Positions 47,155 to 55,135 of a DNA stretch of 55,372 bases are shown here, in pieces (the first letter of the stretch is position 1; every line of letters starts with the position of its first letter). The DNA is taken from IMG/VR virus record IMGVR_UViG_3300027978_000009, positions 1-55,372 of that record; one strand, written 5' to 3'. Below the pieces are notes generated by a model. That model made no database searches. It was not told the origin of the DNA and saw only the letters and a program-made list of their open reading frames with translations. A program made the position numbers and the translations under genes. This stretch comes from a virus.

Positions 47155-47739
47155 TTAATAGTCTTCCGAAGATTCCCCAGTTTGCAGCGCAAACGGAGGA
47201 GGCTTCGGTGCCACTCCCAATGCTGCTGTGCCGTCCTCAAGTTCGAGACTAACCACACCGCGCTTTGATGCTGCGGTCATTTCGGCTTCCATCTCACGGA
47301 GTTGGCTGCTGAGCTTTTCTTCCTCGCTAAGAGGTTGCTCGTGGTGATTGATGCTCATGTACTGTTCGTACAACTGGAGAGGAAGCTTGAAAGCAATCAT
47401 CTCGTTAACACCAATGCAGCCTTCCCACTCGCCCGTTTTCAGTTGCGCATGTTCCCAGCCAGGAATGTCCGAGGCCTTGATCGGCTCGTAGCCCAGTCGG
47501 ATGCGTGAATGAATCGGATCGCGTGGATTTTCCGTGGTCAGCCAACAAACATGGTAACCATCGATCTTCGGAATATCTGGCAATGCAGATTGAAAATACT
47601 GTTGGCGAAACTCATCCACTCGTTGATCGTCTGACAGTGCTCTGTCTTGCGTCACATTGCGGTCTTCCATGCGACGGTCGGTTCGCTCTCTCGAATCTTC
47701 GGAGTTCAGTCTCGTGTCTGTTCTACGCTTTGCTACCAT
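47155..47739 (-). CDS. Hypothetical protein between scaffold and capsid genes, 194 aa
   Basis: The N-terminus is highly charged (MVAKRRTDTRLNSEDSRERT), the central region compact (IPKIDGYHVCWLTTENPRDP, then ASDIPGWEHAQLKTGEWEGC) and the C-terminus helical and acidic. It has no membrane segment. The gene is part of the head-morphogenesis operon and may assist scaffold or capsid; no family recognised. Confidence 0.66.
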   Translation of the reverse strand: MVAKRRTDTRLNSEDSRERTDRRMEDRNVTQDRALSDDQRVDEFRQQYFQSALPDIPKIDGYHVCWLTTENPRDPIHSRIRLGYEPIKASDIPGWEHAQLKTGEWEGCIGVNEMIAFKLPLQLYEQYMSINHHEQPLSEEEKLSSQLREMEAEMTAASKRGVVSLELEDGTAALGVAPKPPPFALQTGESSEDY

Positions 47740-47741
47740 GA

Positions 47742-48767
47742 TTATGCTCCCCCCGCAGAAGCCTGTTGATCGTAATCGGAATACGACTTCAGGTACTTGT
47801 TGCGGAGCACTGGATCATCCCAAACACCAGCCTCGATCATTGCTTCTTTTCGCTCGGGGCTGATATAAACTTCGTTCTTCTTCAATGGACGTTCCCGTCC
47901 ACCAGTTCTGAACTGAGGTCCCTTGTTACCGGTCTTCTTCTTTCCTGGACCGGCTCCGTTACCTCGCCCACCGGTACGCGAATCAAAGCGTCCCGGTAAT
48001 GCTTCTGCGGTACGAGTACGCAACTCGTCCCAATACTGTTTCTGCGTCGGGTCAAAGCCTTCCTCGACCAGTGATCGATCAATCGCCAGAACTGTCTGCG
48101 AATCCTGATCGCCACCTTGAGGATCCCACCACGAGTTCTCGACCATAAACGACTGGGCGTGAGCTACGTGTCGGGGATCTAACGGACGTTCCTGTTGTGC
48201 AGGAGCCTGCCGTTGAGGATTGGATGCCAAGTAATTTTTGGCACCCTCCAACTCACGGAGGTTATCGCGAATAGCATCGCGATGGTTAAGGGCTTCGGCT
48301 AGGTTAGCGCCATCGTTGTTGTCAGCTGCTTGCGCAATGACTTGATTCGCTAGCGCGAGATCTGATTTGGCTTTATTGATCGCACCGTCAACATTCGCGA
48401 TTTCACTGCCGGTGACGCGAGCGTGAGTCTCCTGCTCGAAATGACTGAAGCGTCGCTCCAGCTCTTCATTTCGGCCTTGCAGGAATTTTAGTTCGCGCTC
48501 TGTGCGCTCACGAGCCTCTTTTTGGCGTGCACGTCGTGACTTGTTTTCTTTGCGACGACGCTCTCGCTTATCGTCTTCGTCATCGTCCTCACGTCCACCA
48601 CCAAGGCGAGTCTCTTGATCGTCGCCTTCGTCGTCTTCATCTTCTCCGTCGTCGTCTCCAGCACCTTCGCCTTCGTCTTCGACTTGCCCTTGCTCAGTTT
48701 CTTCTTCGTCCGTTACTGCAACGAATTCTTCCTCTTGCTCTTCTTCAGCTGTCTTTGCCTCAGCCAT
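47742..48767 (-). CDS. Scaffolding protein
   Basis: 341 aa with an acidic N-terminus (EEEQEEEFVAVTDEEETEQG), an Asp/Glu tract, a basic stretch (KRERRRKENKSRRARQKEAR), a coiled coil (about 95-180, ERRFSHFEQETHARVTGSEI) and a basic C-terminal end (RPLKKNEVYISPERKEAMIE). This charge pattern and its place between portal and capsid are characteristic of phage scaffolds that guide procapsid assembly. Confidence 0.78.
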   Translation of the reverse strand: MAEAKTAEEEQEEEFVAVTDEEETEQGQVEDEGEGAGDDDGEDEDDEGDDQETRLGGGREDDDEDDKRERRRKENKSRRARQKEARERTERELKFLQGRNEELERRFSHFEQETHARVTGSEIANVDGAINKAKSDLALANQVIAQAADNNDGANLAEALNHRDAIRDNLRELEGAKNYLASNPQRQAPAQQERPLDPRHVAHAQSFMVENSWWDPQGGDQDSQTVLAIDRSLVEEGFDPTQKQYWDELRTRTAEALPGRFDSRTGGRGNGAGPGKKKTGNKGPQFRTGGRERPLKKNEVYISPERKEAMIEAGVWDDPVLRNKYLKSYSDYDQQASAGGA

Positions 48768-48778
48768 GCGTTATCTCC

Positions 48779-49237
48779 TTACAGATAAGCGACGACCTCT
48801 AACGGGTCGCATGTTATTTGACCAATAAGGTCCAGATCGTTAAACAGAACGAAGCATGCCTTGTCGGCACCTGTCTGTGCACGCACTTCATCAGAAACTT
48901 CTACAAACCATGTGTCGCCGCCATACTTCGGCACGCGTACATAGGATCCGGCTTCACACCATTCACCTTCCGGCCAGACATTCAGAGTGTCGCGATTCTT
49001 AAAAGCACCGGGACCAAGCGTGATGACTTTAGCAACCTGAGTGTTCCAAAACTCAGTATCCTGGGTATCATGTGGAACAATGATCCCACCCTTCGTGACC
49101 TCACGCGGTGACCTCTTCTGAACTAGGATTCGCGAACCAAACGGTACCAAGCCAGGATCGGCTTCCGGAAATGCTTGATCGATTGACGAATAGCCCAGAT
49201 CGGGTCGTGATTTGCGTATGCTTGTAATCTCAGTCAT
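48779..49237 (-). CDS. GroES-like co-chaperonin
   Basis: 152 aa. Residues about 30-60 read LVPFGSRILVQKRSPREVTK and GGIIVPHDT, matching the GroES start (PLxDRVLVK...TxGGIxxP) including the mobile-loop sequence that binds GroEL. The end CFVLFNDLDLIGQITC corresponds to the last strands and ILAI-like tail. It is longer than GroES (97 aa) with an extra N-terminal extension and a Trp-rich middle (FWNTQVAKVITLGPG, WPEGEWCEAGSYVRV). It probably replaces host GroES for folding of a large capsid subunit. Confidence 0.85.
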   Translation of the reverse strand: MTEITSIRKSRPDLGYSSIDQAFPEADPGLVPFGSRILVQKRSPREVTKGGIIVPHDTQDTEFWNTQVAKVITLGPGAFKNRDTLNVWPEGEWCEAGSYVRVPKYGGDTWFVEVSDEVRAQTGADKACFVLFNDLDLIGQITCDPLEVVAYL

Positions 49238-49435
49238 TCAGGTCCTGTCCTCTTCTTCACCCACTACTTCTTCGAACAGCCGCTCGGCGCGACACAAGCC
49301 TTGATAGGTACCGCTCGCTTGACCGTAACCGAACGCTGTTTTGTCGTTCGGTGTCGCCAGCAATGCAATGCACCCGGCTTGCTCCTCCTTCAGCCTTTGC
49401 AGAAACTTCTGCAAAATCACAGTTTCGGTGGACAT
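49238..49435 (-). CDS. Hypothetical protein, 65 aa
   Basis: MSTETVILQKFLQRLKEEQA is a charged helical N-terminus, followed by a compact region (GCIALLATPNDKTAFGYGQA). It immediately precedes the co-chaperonin start with no gap. It may be a head assembly co-factor, as many phages put small proteins here; unknown. Confidence 0.62.
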   Translation of the reverse strand: MSTETVILQKFLQRLKEEQAGCIALLATPNDKTAFGYGQASGTYQGLCRAERLFEEVVGEEEDRT

Positions 49436-49460
49436 CTTAGCCCCAAAGGTTATGTAAAGT

Positions 49461-49667
49461 CTAAGCTGGGGTCATGTTTGACGACGGCACCTTGCCACAT
49501 TTTGGGCCTCCCGTGTCGCCGCTAGACGATACAGAACTTGCCGGAGTGTGACCGGAACCAGCGTCAAAGCCCCCACCCTTCTTGGATGCGTTAACTTTCG
49601 GCAACGGTTTGCCGGTTGCTAATGCCTTGTGCTGGTTGATCGCACCAGCTGGATATTTTTTACTCAT
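49461..49667 (-). CDS. Small Gly/Ser/Lys-rich protein, 68 aa
   Basis: ATG 49667 follows CAGGAGAGAACGATC. The product MSKKYPAGAINQHKALATGK is basic and followed by a Ser/Gly-rich low-complexity region with KKGGGFDAGSGH, loosely like the GG motif proteins elsewhere in the cluster. It fills the gap between portal and the small genes upstream of scaffold. Role unknown. Confidence 0.62.
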   Translation of the reverse strand: MSKKYPAGAINQHKALATGKPLPKVNASKKGGGFDAGSGHTPASSVSSSGDTGGPKCGKVPSSNMTPA

Positions 49668-49748
49668 GATCGTTCTCTCCTGTGGAAATTATGGAGCCCT
49701 TGCGGGACAACTAGTCAGTTTTCAATCTGCGTATCGAATCAACCTACC

Positions 49749-52367
49749 TTAGGTATCCGTGCGAGGCCGGGGGTTCGTAGACCCTGTTCCGGTCTTGATT
49801 TTCTGCCGATCAGTAGTTGCCTTGACGCCTGCGATGTCCAATGCTGTAGCGTTATCTTCAGCGTTCATGGCTTCGCGTGAGGATGTTTCCATCACAGTGC
49901 GCTCGTCTTCAGCCTGCTCGCGCTTTATCAACTCTTGGAGACGAGCGGCGTGCTCCTGAGCTTTCAGCGCGTCAGCGTTGGCTGCGTCTAAAGCCTTCTG
50001 CCTTTCTTCAGCATCAAGCTCCATAAAGGTCATTTCCCGTTCGTGTTCACGCGCTTCACGCTTGTCCACTAAGGTCAACTCAACCCGCTCTCGCTCCCGA
50101 GTATCTCTGGCCTGATCAGCCTCACGTTCCTGCTCAATTGCAGCCATTGCATTCGGATCAACAGGCGGCGCAGGTTCTTCTGGTTGCAGCGACTGCATAA
50201 CTTCTTGCAGCTGCTGAATTACTGGCAACACACCGGCTAAAACTTGATCCACAGCAGGAACAACATCCTGCGATTGCAATGCAAGGTTCTTATCCAGTTC
50301 CTTGCGCACTTCAGGGTCACGCAACTTCATCATTTGTTCGAGCGCATCATCGTCCATACCAGTAGAAGCCTGCAACAAATCCACGTTGTAGGTCACGTAG
50401 TAAAACGCGATGTGCTCGATGATGTGACCCATGAGCATCGGGATGAAACGCGGAGCGATGAGCGGATTCATTCCAAGAGCCGCCGATTGCGCGTAATCCA
50501 AGTGAACCTGGAGATGCGCTAATTGATCTTGCTCTGGGAATGCGGAGACAGGTCTCCCCATCGTCATCGCTGCGTTTTCATTGACGGCATTCTGTTCCTG
50601 CGGTGTGTCATCTGGAAGCAGTAGCTCGTCGGGGTTGGGAATCTTTGTGCGTTCGAGAATACGTTTCTCGACTGCTTTAACGTTGTAGACCTCAGGCATC
50701 TGCGCAGCACGATCAGCAATAACCTGGAGCTGAGCCATGCGCTGTACGTCAGAGAAAATCTCGGGATCTGCAACGGGCAAGATGTCGTGCGGCGGATCAA
50801 AGTCACTCCGCTTCGCCAACGTCTCACCAACATCGTTCTTCATCTCTTCGTCATCGGCGTACATGCGGTCGATGCGAGTAAGGATCTTGAGTACGTGGTT
50901 CATGGCACCGAACAGACGCAAGTGAATTGCGCTGAAGACAGTCATGCCTTCTTCGATCAGTGCGAGTGTCGTGCCAACAGGCATCTGAGTGCTCTGCTCG
51001 CCCAACTTCTCGAACGTTGTCTGAACGAGACCTCTGCCCAGTTCGGTGACTACGCCAAGCAGTTCGAGCAGAACATTCGACGGTGGGTTGAACGGTACCG
51101 GCATAATGAGCTTGCGAATGTCATCACCGGCAATACCACCCTCGATCTCAGTAACTGCAGCGACCTTGAGTTCTTTACTCTGTCCGCTGAAGTTTGCCCC
51201 CTTGAGTCGAATCAAGGTAGGTAGGTTGTTCATGTGAGCCGAATCTAAAAGGGCTCGGAGCGCACCAGTCGCGGCACCCGAGAGGCTACCTATCATCTGG
51301 CCGAGACCTATAGAGCACGCTCCGCGCCACGGTATGAACGGGAACTCAACTGCCCAGTACAGAGGCTGCTGCGTGTCGTCTTCCTCTTCCCAGTTGCGAT
51401 TGATTGCAACGATTTTGTGGGAAGCCCCGTCTATTGTGATTCGGTAGGGAGCGTAATCGTACTTCTCTTCCAGCTCATCGCTGTAGCACATGACTTCGTA
51501 TTCGTTACGGAGTCCGTCTTCATTGTAAGCATCGACTGGTTCTTTACCTTCGACGGCATCGGTAGCTTCTTGAGGTTTGCTTGCCTCTTCAGTGCCGACC
51601 ATCTTGGCAACGTCTGGTCCCAGATCGGTGTACATGCCGCTTTTAACGCGCTGCCCAAACTCGAACTCGGTGATGTGATCAACGAAGGTGAGTCGGTCGG
51701 CTGTGTAAAAGTTGGATGCTGCGTAAGGGACGTAAACGTCATCGCTCGGCCAATAGGTTGGGACCGGGCGTTTCTTTCTCTGGTCATAGACGATTCGCAT
51801 GTACTGCGATCCGCCGAGGGGGAGTTGGGTCAGAAGCTGCTCCAGCTCCGTGCGGAACTCAGGCATCTGCACTAAGAATTGCCAGTTCATGTAATTCTTA
51901 ACGCGGTCGCCTTTCTTGAGCCGATCTCGCTCTGGGTTATCTCCGGGGACGTACGTCTTCACAGGTCCGTTCGGCGGCATCAGCTCCTTAATGGCTCTGG
52001 ATGCAAAATCGACCGTCGCTTCTGTGAGCATGGGATGCACCGCTTTGGATGCACCTTCGAAGTCTGCGCCACCCGGAGATTCTTTGCCCAGGCCTGTACG
52101 CTTGATCGCCTCTTCGTAATCTTTCTCGCGTCGCTCACGTGCTTTCTTGTCACGCTCTAAGTCTTCGAGCAGTCGCGTTGCAATTGTGTTTTTTACTGCA
52201 TCATCGAAATCGTCTGCGATGTTGTCGAACCATTCCTTATTCGGTTTTTCATCATCGTCATCTCCGCCCATTGAAACGATGGCACCACCATCATCAGTCT
52301 CAGTGACGTCACTAGTCGGTGTGGCAAATGTCTCTACTGCACCTTCTTCTACGATTTCTTCTGCCAT
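49749..52367 (-). CDS. Portal protein
   Basis: 872 aa. An acidic N-terminus precedes the region DDAVKNTIATRLLEDLERDK. The following parts (TVDFASRAIKELMPPNGPVK, QYMRIVYDQRKKRPVPTYWP, DDVYVPYAASNFYTADRLTF and YRITIDGASHKIVAINRNWE) match the P22/podovirus portal layout. The C-terminal 170 residues are a long charged helical barrel (ERVELTLVDKREAREHEREM). It forms the dodecameric DNA entry/exit channel. It is longer than P22 gp1 (725 aa), mainly in the helical tail. Confidence 0.85.
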   Translation of the reverse strand: MAEEIVEEGAVETFATPTSDVTETDDGGAIVSMGGDDDDEKPNKEWFDNIADDFDDAVKNTIATRLLEDLERDKKARERREKDYEEAIKRTGLGKESPGGADFEGASKAVHPMLTEATVDFASRAIKELMPPNGPVKTYVPGDNPERDRLKKGDRVKNYMNWQFLVQMPEFRTELEQLLTQLPLGGSQYMRIVYDQRKKRPVPTYWPSDDVYVPYAASNFYTADRLTFVDHITEFEFGQRVKSGMYTDLGPDVAKMVGTEEASKPQEATDAVEGKEPVDAYNEDGLRNEYEVMCYSDELEEKYDYAPYRITIDGASHKIVAINRNWEEEDDTQQPLYWAVEFPFIPWRGACSIGLGQMIGSLSGAATGALRALLDSAHMNNLPTLIRLKGANFSGQSKELKVAAVTEIEGGIAGDDIRKLIMPVPFNPPSNVLLELLGVVTELGRGLVQTTFEKLGEQSTQMPVGTTLALIEEGMTVFSAIHLRLFGAMNHVLKILTRIDRMYADDEEMKNDVGETLAKRSDFDPPHDILPVADPEIFSDVQRMAQLQVIADRAAQMPEVYNVKAVEKRILERTKIPNPDELLLPDDTPQEQNAVNENAAMTMGRPVSAFPEQDQLAHLQVHLDYAQSAALGMNPLIAPRFIPMLMGHIIEHIAFYYVTYNVDLLQASTGMDDDALEQMMKLRDPEVRKELDKNLALQSQDVVPAVDQVLAGVLPVIQQLQEVMQSLQPEEPAPPVDPNAMAAIEQEREADQARDTRERERVELTLVDKREAREHEREMTFMELDAEERQKALDAANADALKAQEHAARLQELIKREQAEDERTVMETSSREAMNAEDNATALDIAGVKATTDRQKIKTGTGSTNPRPRTDT

Positions 52368-52720
52368 CAGTTGGTGCTCCGATATTTAGCTGCCATGACG
52401 TCACTCATGTGGTGCGTTATGTTTGCAAACGCACAAACAGGACACCCTGCGTTTGAATTGACAACAACTTCAGGTCCAAAGCATTCGAGCGCCCCCATGT
52501 TGATGAGGTTGCACGCTTCCCAGCAAGGATCCATCTCGCCAGCGGCGAGTTTCGCAGTCAGTGCTTCTGGAGTTTCTGAGATTTGATCGTCAAGACCGCG
52601 CTCCCGTAGCGCAAAAAGAAGTTCCTGCCAGTGACCATCGCACCACTTGATCGCGTGCGTGCCTTCAATAGCTGGATCGAGTGCAGGTTGGGGGATGTCA
52701 AGGTTGACGGGCTCAGTCAT
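52367..52720 (-). CDS. Hypothetical protein between terminase and portal, 117 aa
   Basis: MTEPVNLDIPQPALDPAIEG leads to a Trp/Cys segment (KWCDGHWQELLFALRERGLD), a helical part and a Cys-rich end (CWEACNLINMGALECFG, then NAGCPVCAFA) with a C-x2-C pair. Seven or so Cys suggest a zinc site. It overlaps both neighbours slightly. It may assist packaging motor assembly, by position only. Confidence 0.66.
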   Translation of the reverse strand: MTEPVNLDIPQPALDPAIEGTHAIKWCDGHWQELLFALRERGLDDQISETPEALTAKLAAGEMDPCWEACNLINMGALECFGPEVVVNSNAGCPVCAFANITHHMSDVMAAKYRSTN

Positions 52721-54305
52721 AAGGATTTTCCTTTTTAGCGAGCCGTCTCTCTGCGATTTCGCGTGCGCGGGCTCTCTCGCGATCTTCGGTGGAGTCTACC
52801 ACGGTGAATGGTCCGAAGAATTTGTCCATGATAAGACGGAGCCCTTGTGTGGAACTGTCCAGCAAGTCATCGCGTTCTACCGACCCAGGGCCAACATAGG
52901 AACAGACCTGAGAGACCAGTGGATCTGCCCAAGTCTTGAAGTTTCCCGGATTTACGTCGGATTCAACTGCCCATACCCTGCCTGCCGCGAACATTGGTGA
53001 AACGTAATGAAGTCTAGATAGTTTGTCTTCATTACCCGGATTGTAGCCGTGAGTCAAGATGTTCTCTTCCGCCAACTGCTGTCTGATAGAGATACCGGAG
53101 GCTTTCTCTTCGATCAAAATGATGTCGGGCCTGCGTCCTTGGTGACCGGCCCGCTGACTTTTGGGCAGTATTATGGGCTTGATCGCAGGCTCATCTGCGT
53201 CACCGTACGTGTACTTCTTCTCTTTCTTGATGCGACGCACGAGGTTCGGGAACCCTAGCCAATCTTCCCAAGCATCGAGCAGCATGACATTCGGAAGAGG
53301 TGGTTTACCCTGCCGTGGGATGTCAAACACACCCCAAACGCTAAGCGCTGTAGGGTCGTTTTCCTGACGTCTTTTGTCGTAGTTGCGCTCCGTGAATGCG
53401 GGGTCAATGGACATGACGACGTATTTGAACTTTGGCAGTCTGCGATCAGCGGGCCAAGTGCGCCACTGACTACGTTGCACGAACCCTTCCTCCTCCGGAT
53501 CCAACACCTCACCGTGAATCTCTTGGCGACCGACACGTGTGCCTTCGTACTTCTTGATTGAATCGAAGAAGTAGGCAGTTAGGTTTTCGCTGTTCTCGTA
53601 AGTCGCGCCGACGACATCCACAACGCGCTTATCTTTTTGCAATCTGCGCACGAAGGGGGTCGGCTTCGGAGTACCCGTCACGCAGAGGCGTGGAGTGTCA
53701 CCGAGACGCAAACCGAACAACATGTTGTCCCAAGCTTCCTGTGGGTATTTCCAGGATGCAATCTCATCACACCAGATGGCTGCATGCTGCGGACCACGTA
53801 ATCGTTCCGGAGTGTCACCGGCAAAGCCACGAATGATCGAACCGTTCTTCAGCGTGAGAGATGGCAGCGCTTGGTTACGATCATGGATAAGCTGCGGAGG
53901 AATGACAGAGAGCAGTCCAGTCGGTCCCTCGAAACAAGTGTACCGAACGTCATCGTGCGTAGGAGAGACTACTGCATAGAAGCTCGGGAGCATCCACGCC
54001 TGCTCGCCGATCCAGTTTGCTCCTGTAAGAGTTTTGCCAAAGCCACGACCTGATCTGATCAGCCAGATGAACTTCTCCATCGAGAGGAACTCTTCCGGAG
54101 GTAGTTGCTTTGCTCGTGCCATTCGCTGCCAGCAGATACGCCAGCGCAAGAAGTGGAGGTCCTCCTCAGAGAACGACTGCAAGACTTCAACAGTGCCCTC
54201 CGGGAGTTGCTCTTTTATCTCGTCATCGAGATCATCGAAGTCGAAGTCATACTCGAATTGGGCAGGCTGGTGGACGAGCCCAAAGTTGAGCGAGATGAGA
54301 GCCAA
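52713..54305 (-). CDS. Terminase large subunit
   Basis: 530 aa from a TTG start (54305) with AGGAAG eight bases upstream. ATPase: Walker A RSGRGFGKT (84-92), Walker B IWCDE (177-181), motif C VTGTPKP (about 209-215). Nuclease: D301 in MSIDPAF, LIEEKASG and D-D-L-L-D-S-S-T-Q near the C-terminus, the RNase H-like acidic triad region. It packages DNA and cuts the concatemer. The TTG start is unusual for a virion gene. The small subunit partner is 31 kb downstream. Confidence 0.92.
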   Translation of the reverse strand: MALISLNFGLVHQPAQFEYDFDFDDLDDEIKEQLPEGTVEVLQSFSEEDLHFLRWRICWQRMARAKQLPPEEFLSMEKFIWLIRSGRGFGKTLTGANWIGEQAWMLPSFYAVVSPTHDDVRYTCFEGPTGLLSVIPPQLIHDRNQALPSLTLKNGSIIRGFAGDTPERLRGPQHAAIWCDEIASWKYPQEAWDNMLFGLRLGDTPRLCVTGTPKPTPFVRRLQKDKRVVDVVGATYENSENLTAYFFDSIKKYEGTRVGRQEIHGEVLDPEEEGFVQRSQWRTWPADRRLPKFKYVVMSIDPAFTERNYDKRRQENDPTALSVWGVFDIPRQGKPPLPNVMLLDAWEDWLGFPNLVRRIKKEKKYTYGDADEPAIKPIILPKSQRAGHQGRRPDIILIEEKASGISIRQQLAEENILTHGYNPGNEDKLSRLHYVSPMFAAGRVWAVESDVNPGNFKTWADPLVSQVCSYVGPGSVERDDLLDSSTQGLRLIMDKFFGPFTVVDSTEDRERARAREIAERRLAKKENPYD

Positions 54306-54356
54306 TGCGGTAACTTCCTATACGGTTGACCAAGTTATTCCGCGCCAGCTTAGCTG

Positions 54357-54385
54357 AAAAAGAAGGGGCTCGTCTAGGAGCCCCT
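54357..54385 (-). terminator. Rho-independent terminator
   Basis: Minus-strand RNA GGGGCUC/GAGCCCC (7 bp, one extra A-U) around CUAGAC, followed by UUCUUUUU. The TAG stop of the 180-aa gene lies in the loop, so the gene ends within the terminator. It separates this gene from the TerL operon. Confidence 0.82.
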
Positions 54386-54916
54386 CTCTGCAAGTACCTT
54401 ATCGTAGTACCGTTTCTTCGTCTTGAGCTTCTTCAATGCGTTGGTCGCCCGCTTCAGTTTTGCTTCCCAGCGCTTGATGTTCGCGTCCACTCGCGCAGCT
54501 CGTATTGCGACTTTGTCTTCCTTCTTCTTGGGCTCCACGTAGGGTTCGTCGCGCAGGAACCGGCGGCAGATGAGGGCCGCACCGTCTCGCTCGAACCTCA
54601 ACTGCTGGTCGGAGTGCGCCTCCCCCGTCAGCCTGCGTTCGAGCCAATGGCTCATGTCGTGGTTGATGTCGTGCCACCCCTGATCCGGGTTGACAGTGAA
54701 TGTTCCGTATTGCGCCCAGGTGCGTCGGTTCCCAGTTCCGATGTGGAATCGGTACGGGAACTTCTTCTTAAACACCTCTCGGTAGCGCGCCCGGATGTAG
54801 TTCATCGCAAGGTTAGGGTGCACGTTACGTCTTTGTGCAACGGTAGACTGCTCGTTCCAGATCTTCTCAACGACTCGGTTGTAATCTTCTGGTGTCGGCA
54901 CTTTCTTGATGTACAT
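54374..54916 (-). CDS. Putative HDxSH metallopeptidase-like protein, 180 aa
   Basis: ATG 54916 follows AGAAGGAACGAAG. Around residues 87-95 it has WHDINHDMSHWL, an H-D-x-x-H arrangement, followed by EAHSDQQLRFERD with another His and acidic residues. I associate this with uncharacterised phage proteins that look like zinc metallopeptidases (HExxH-type with Asp instead of Glu). The C-terminal 60 residues are a basic helix (KLKRATNALKKLKTKKRYYD). It is a single-gene unit between an extended -10 promoter and a terminator. The enzymatic role is inference. Confidence 0.6.
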   Translation of the reverse strand: MYIKKVPTPEDYNRVVEKIWNEQSTVAQRRNVHPNLAMNYIRARYREVFKKKFPYRFHIGTGNRRTWAQYGTFTVNPDQGWHDINHDMSHWLERRLTGEAHSDQQLRFERDGAALICRRFLRDEPYVEPKKKEDKVAIRAARVDANIKRWEAKLKRATNALKKLKTKKRYYDKVLAERGS

Positions 54917-54919
54917 CTT

Positions 54920-54955
54920 CGTTCCTTCTCTTTACACAGGAACGTTAGTATAGCA
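54920..54955 (-). promoter_or_regulatory. Extended -10 promoter P7 with overlapping inverted repeat
   Basis: Minus strand TGC-TATACT (54955-54947) is an extended -10; the -35 region is poor (CTGCAA at best). Inverted repeat CGTTCC (54920-54925)/GGAACG (54939-54944) spans the expected start near 54940 and the Shine-Dalgarno of the gene at 54374-54916, so it may act as operator or RNA hairpin that hides the ribosome site. Confidence 0.6.
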
Positions 54956-54958
54956 CAT

Positions 54959-55114
54959 CTAGATATTTTTTGCAGGACGCAGTTTTCCCTTCGCGTGTCG
55001 TTTTTCGACTCCGTTAGGTTTTAGCGGCTTTGATTCGAGAGTTTTCTTTTCAGTCCATCGATACTTTTTCGCTAGCGGATATTGCCTCAGCTCATCGGAA
55101 GAGGGCACATCCAC
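54959..55114 (-). CDS. Small basic protein, 51 aa, GTG start (tentative)
   Basis: A GTG at 55114-55112 follows GGAG with five bases spacing, 21 bases after the preceding stop. The frame gives MDVPSSDELRQYPLAKKYRW then a Lys-rich end (KTLESKPLKPNGVEKRHAKG). The stop lies four bases upstream of the TG of promoter P7. Composition and site support a real gene, but it is short and unrecognised. Confidence 0.42.
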   Translation of the reverse strand: MDVPSSDELRQYPLAKKYRWTEKKTLESKPLKPNGVEKRHAKGKLRPAKNI

Positions 55115-55135
55115 CCCTTCTCCGAGGAGGAGGTC

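Noticed and set aside
54326-55024. Plus-strand ORF of 232 codons at the right end
   Set aside because: It lies across the terminator, the metallopeptidase-like gene and promoter P7 of the minus strand and resembles no family.
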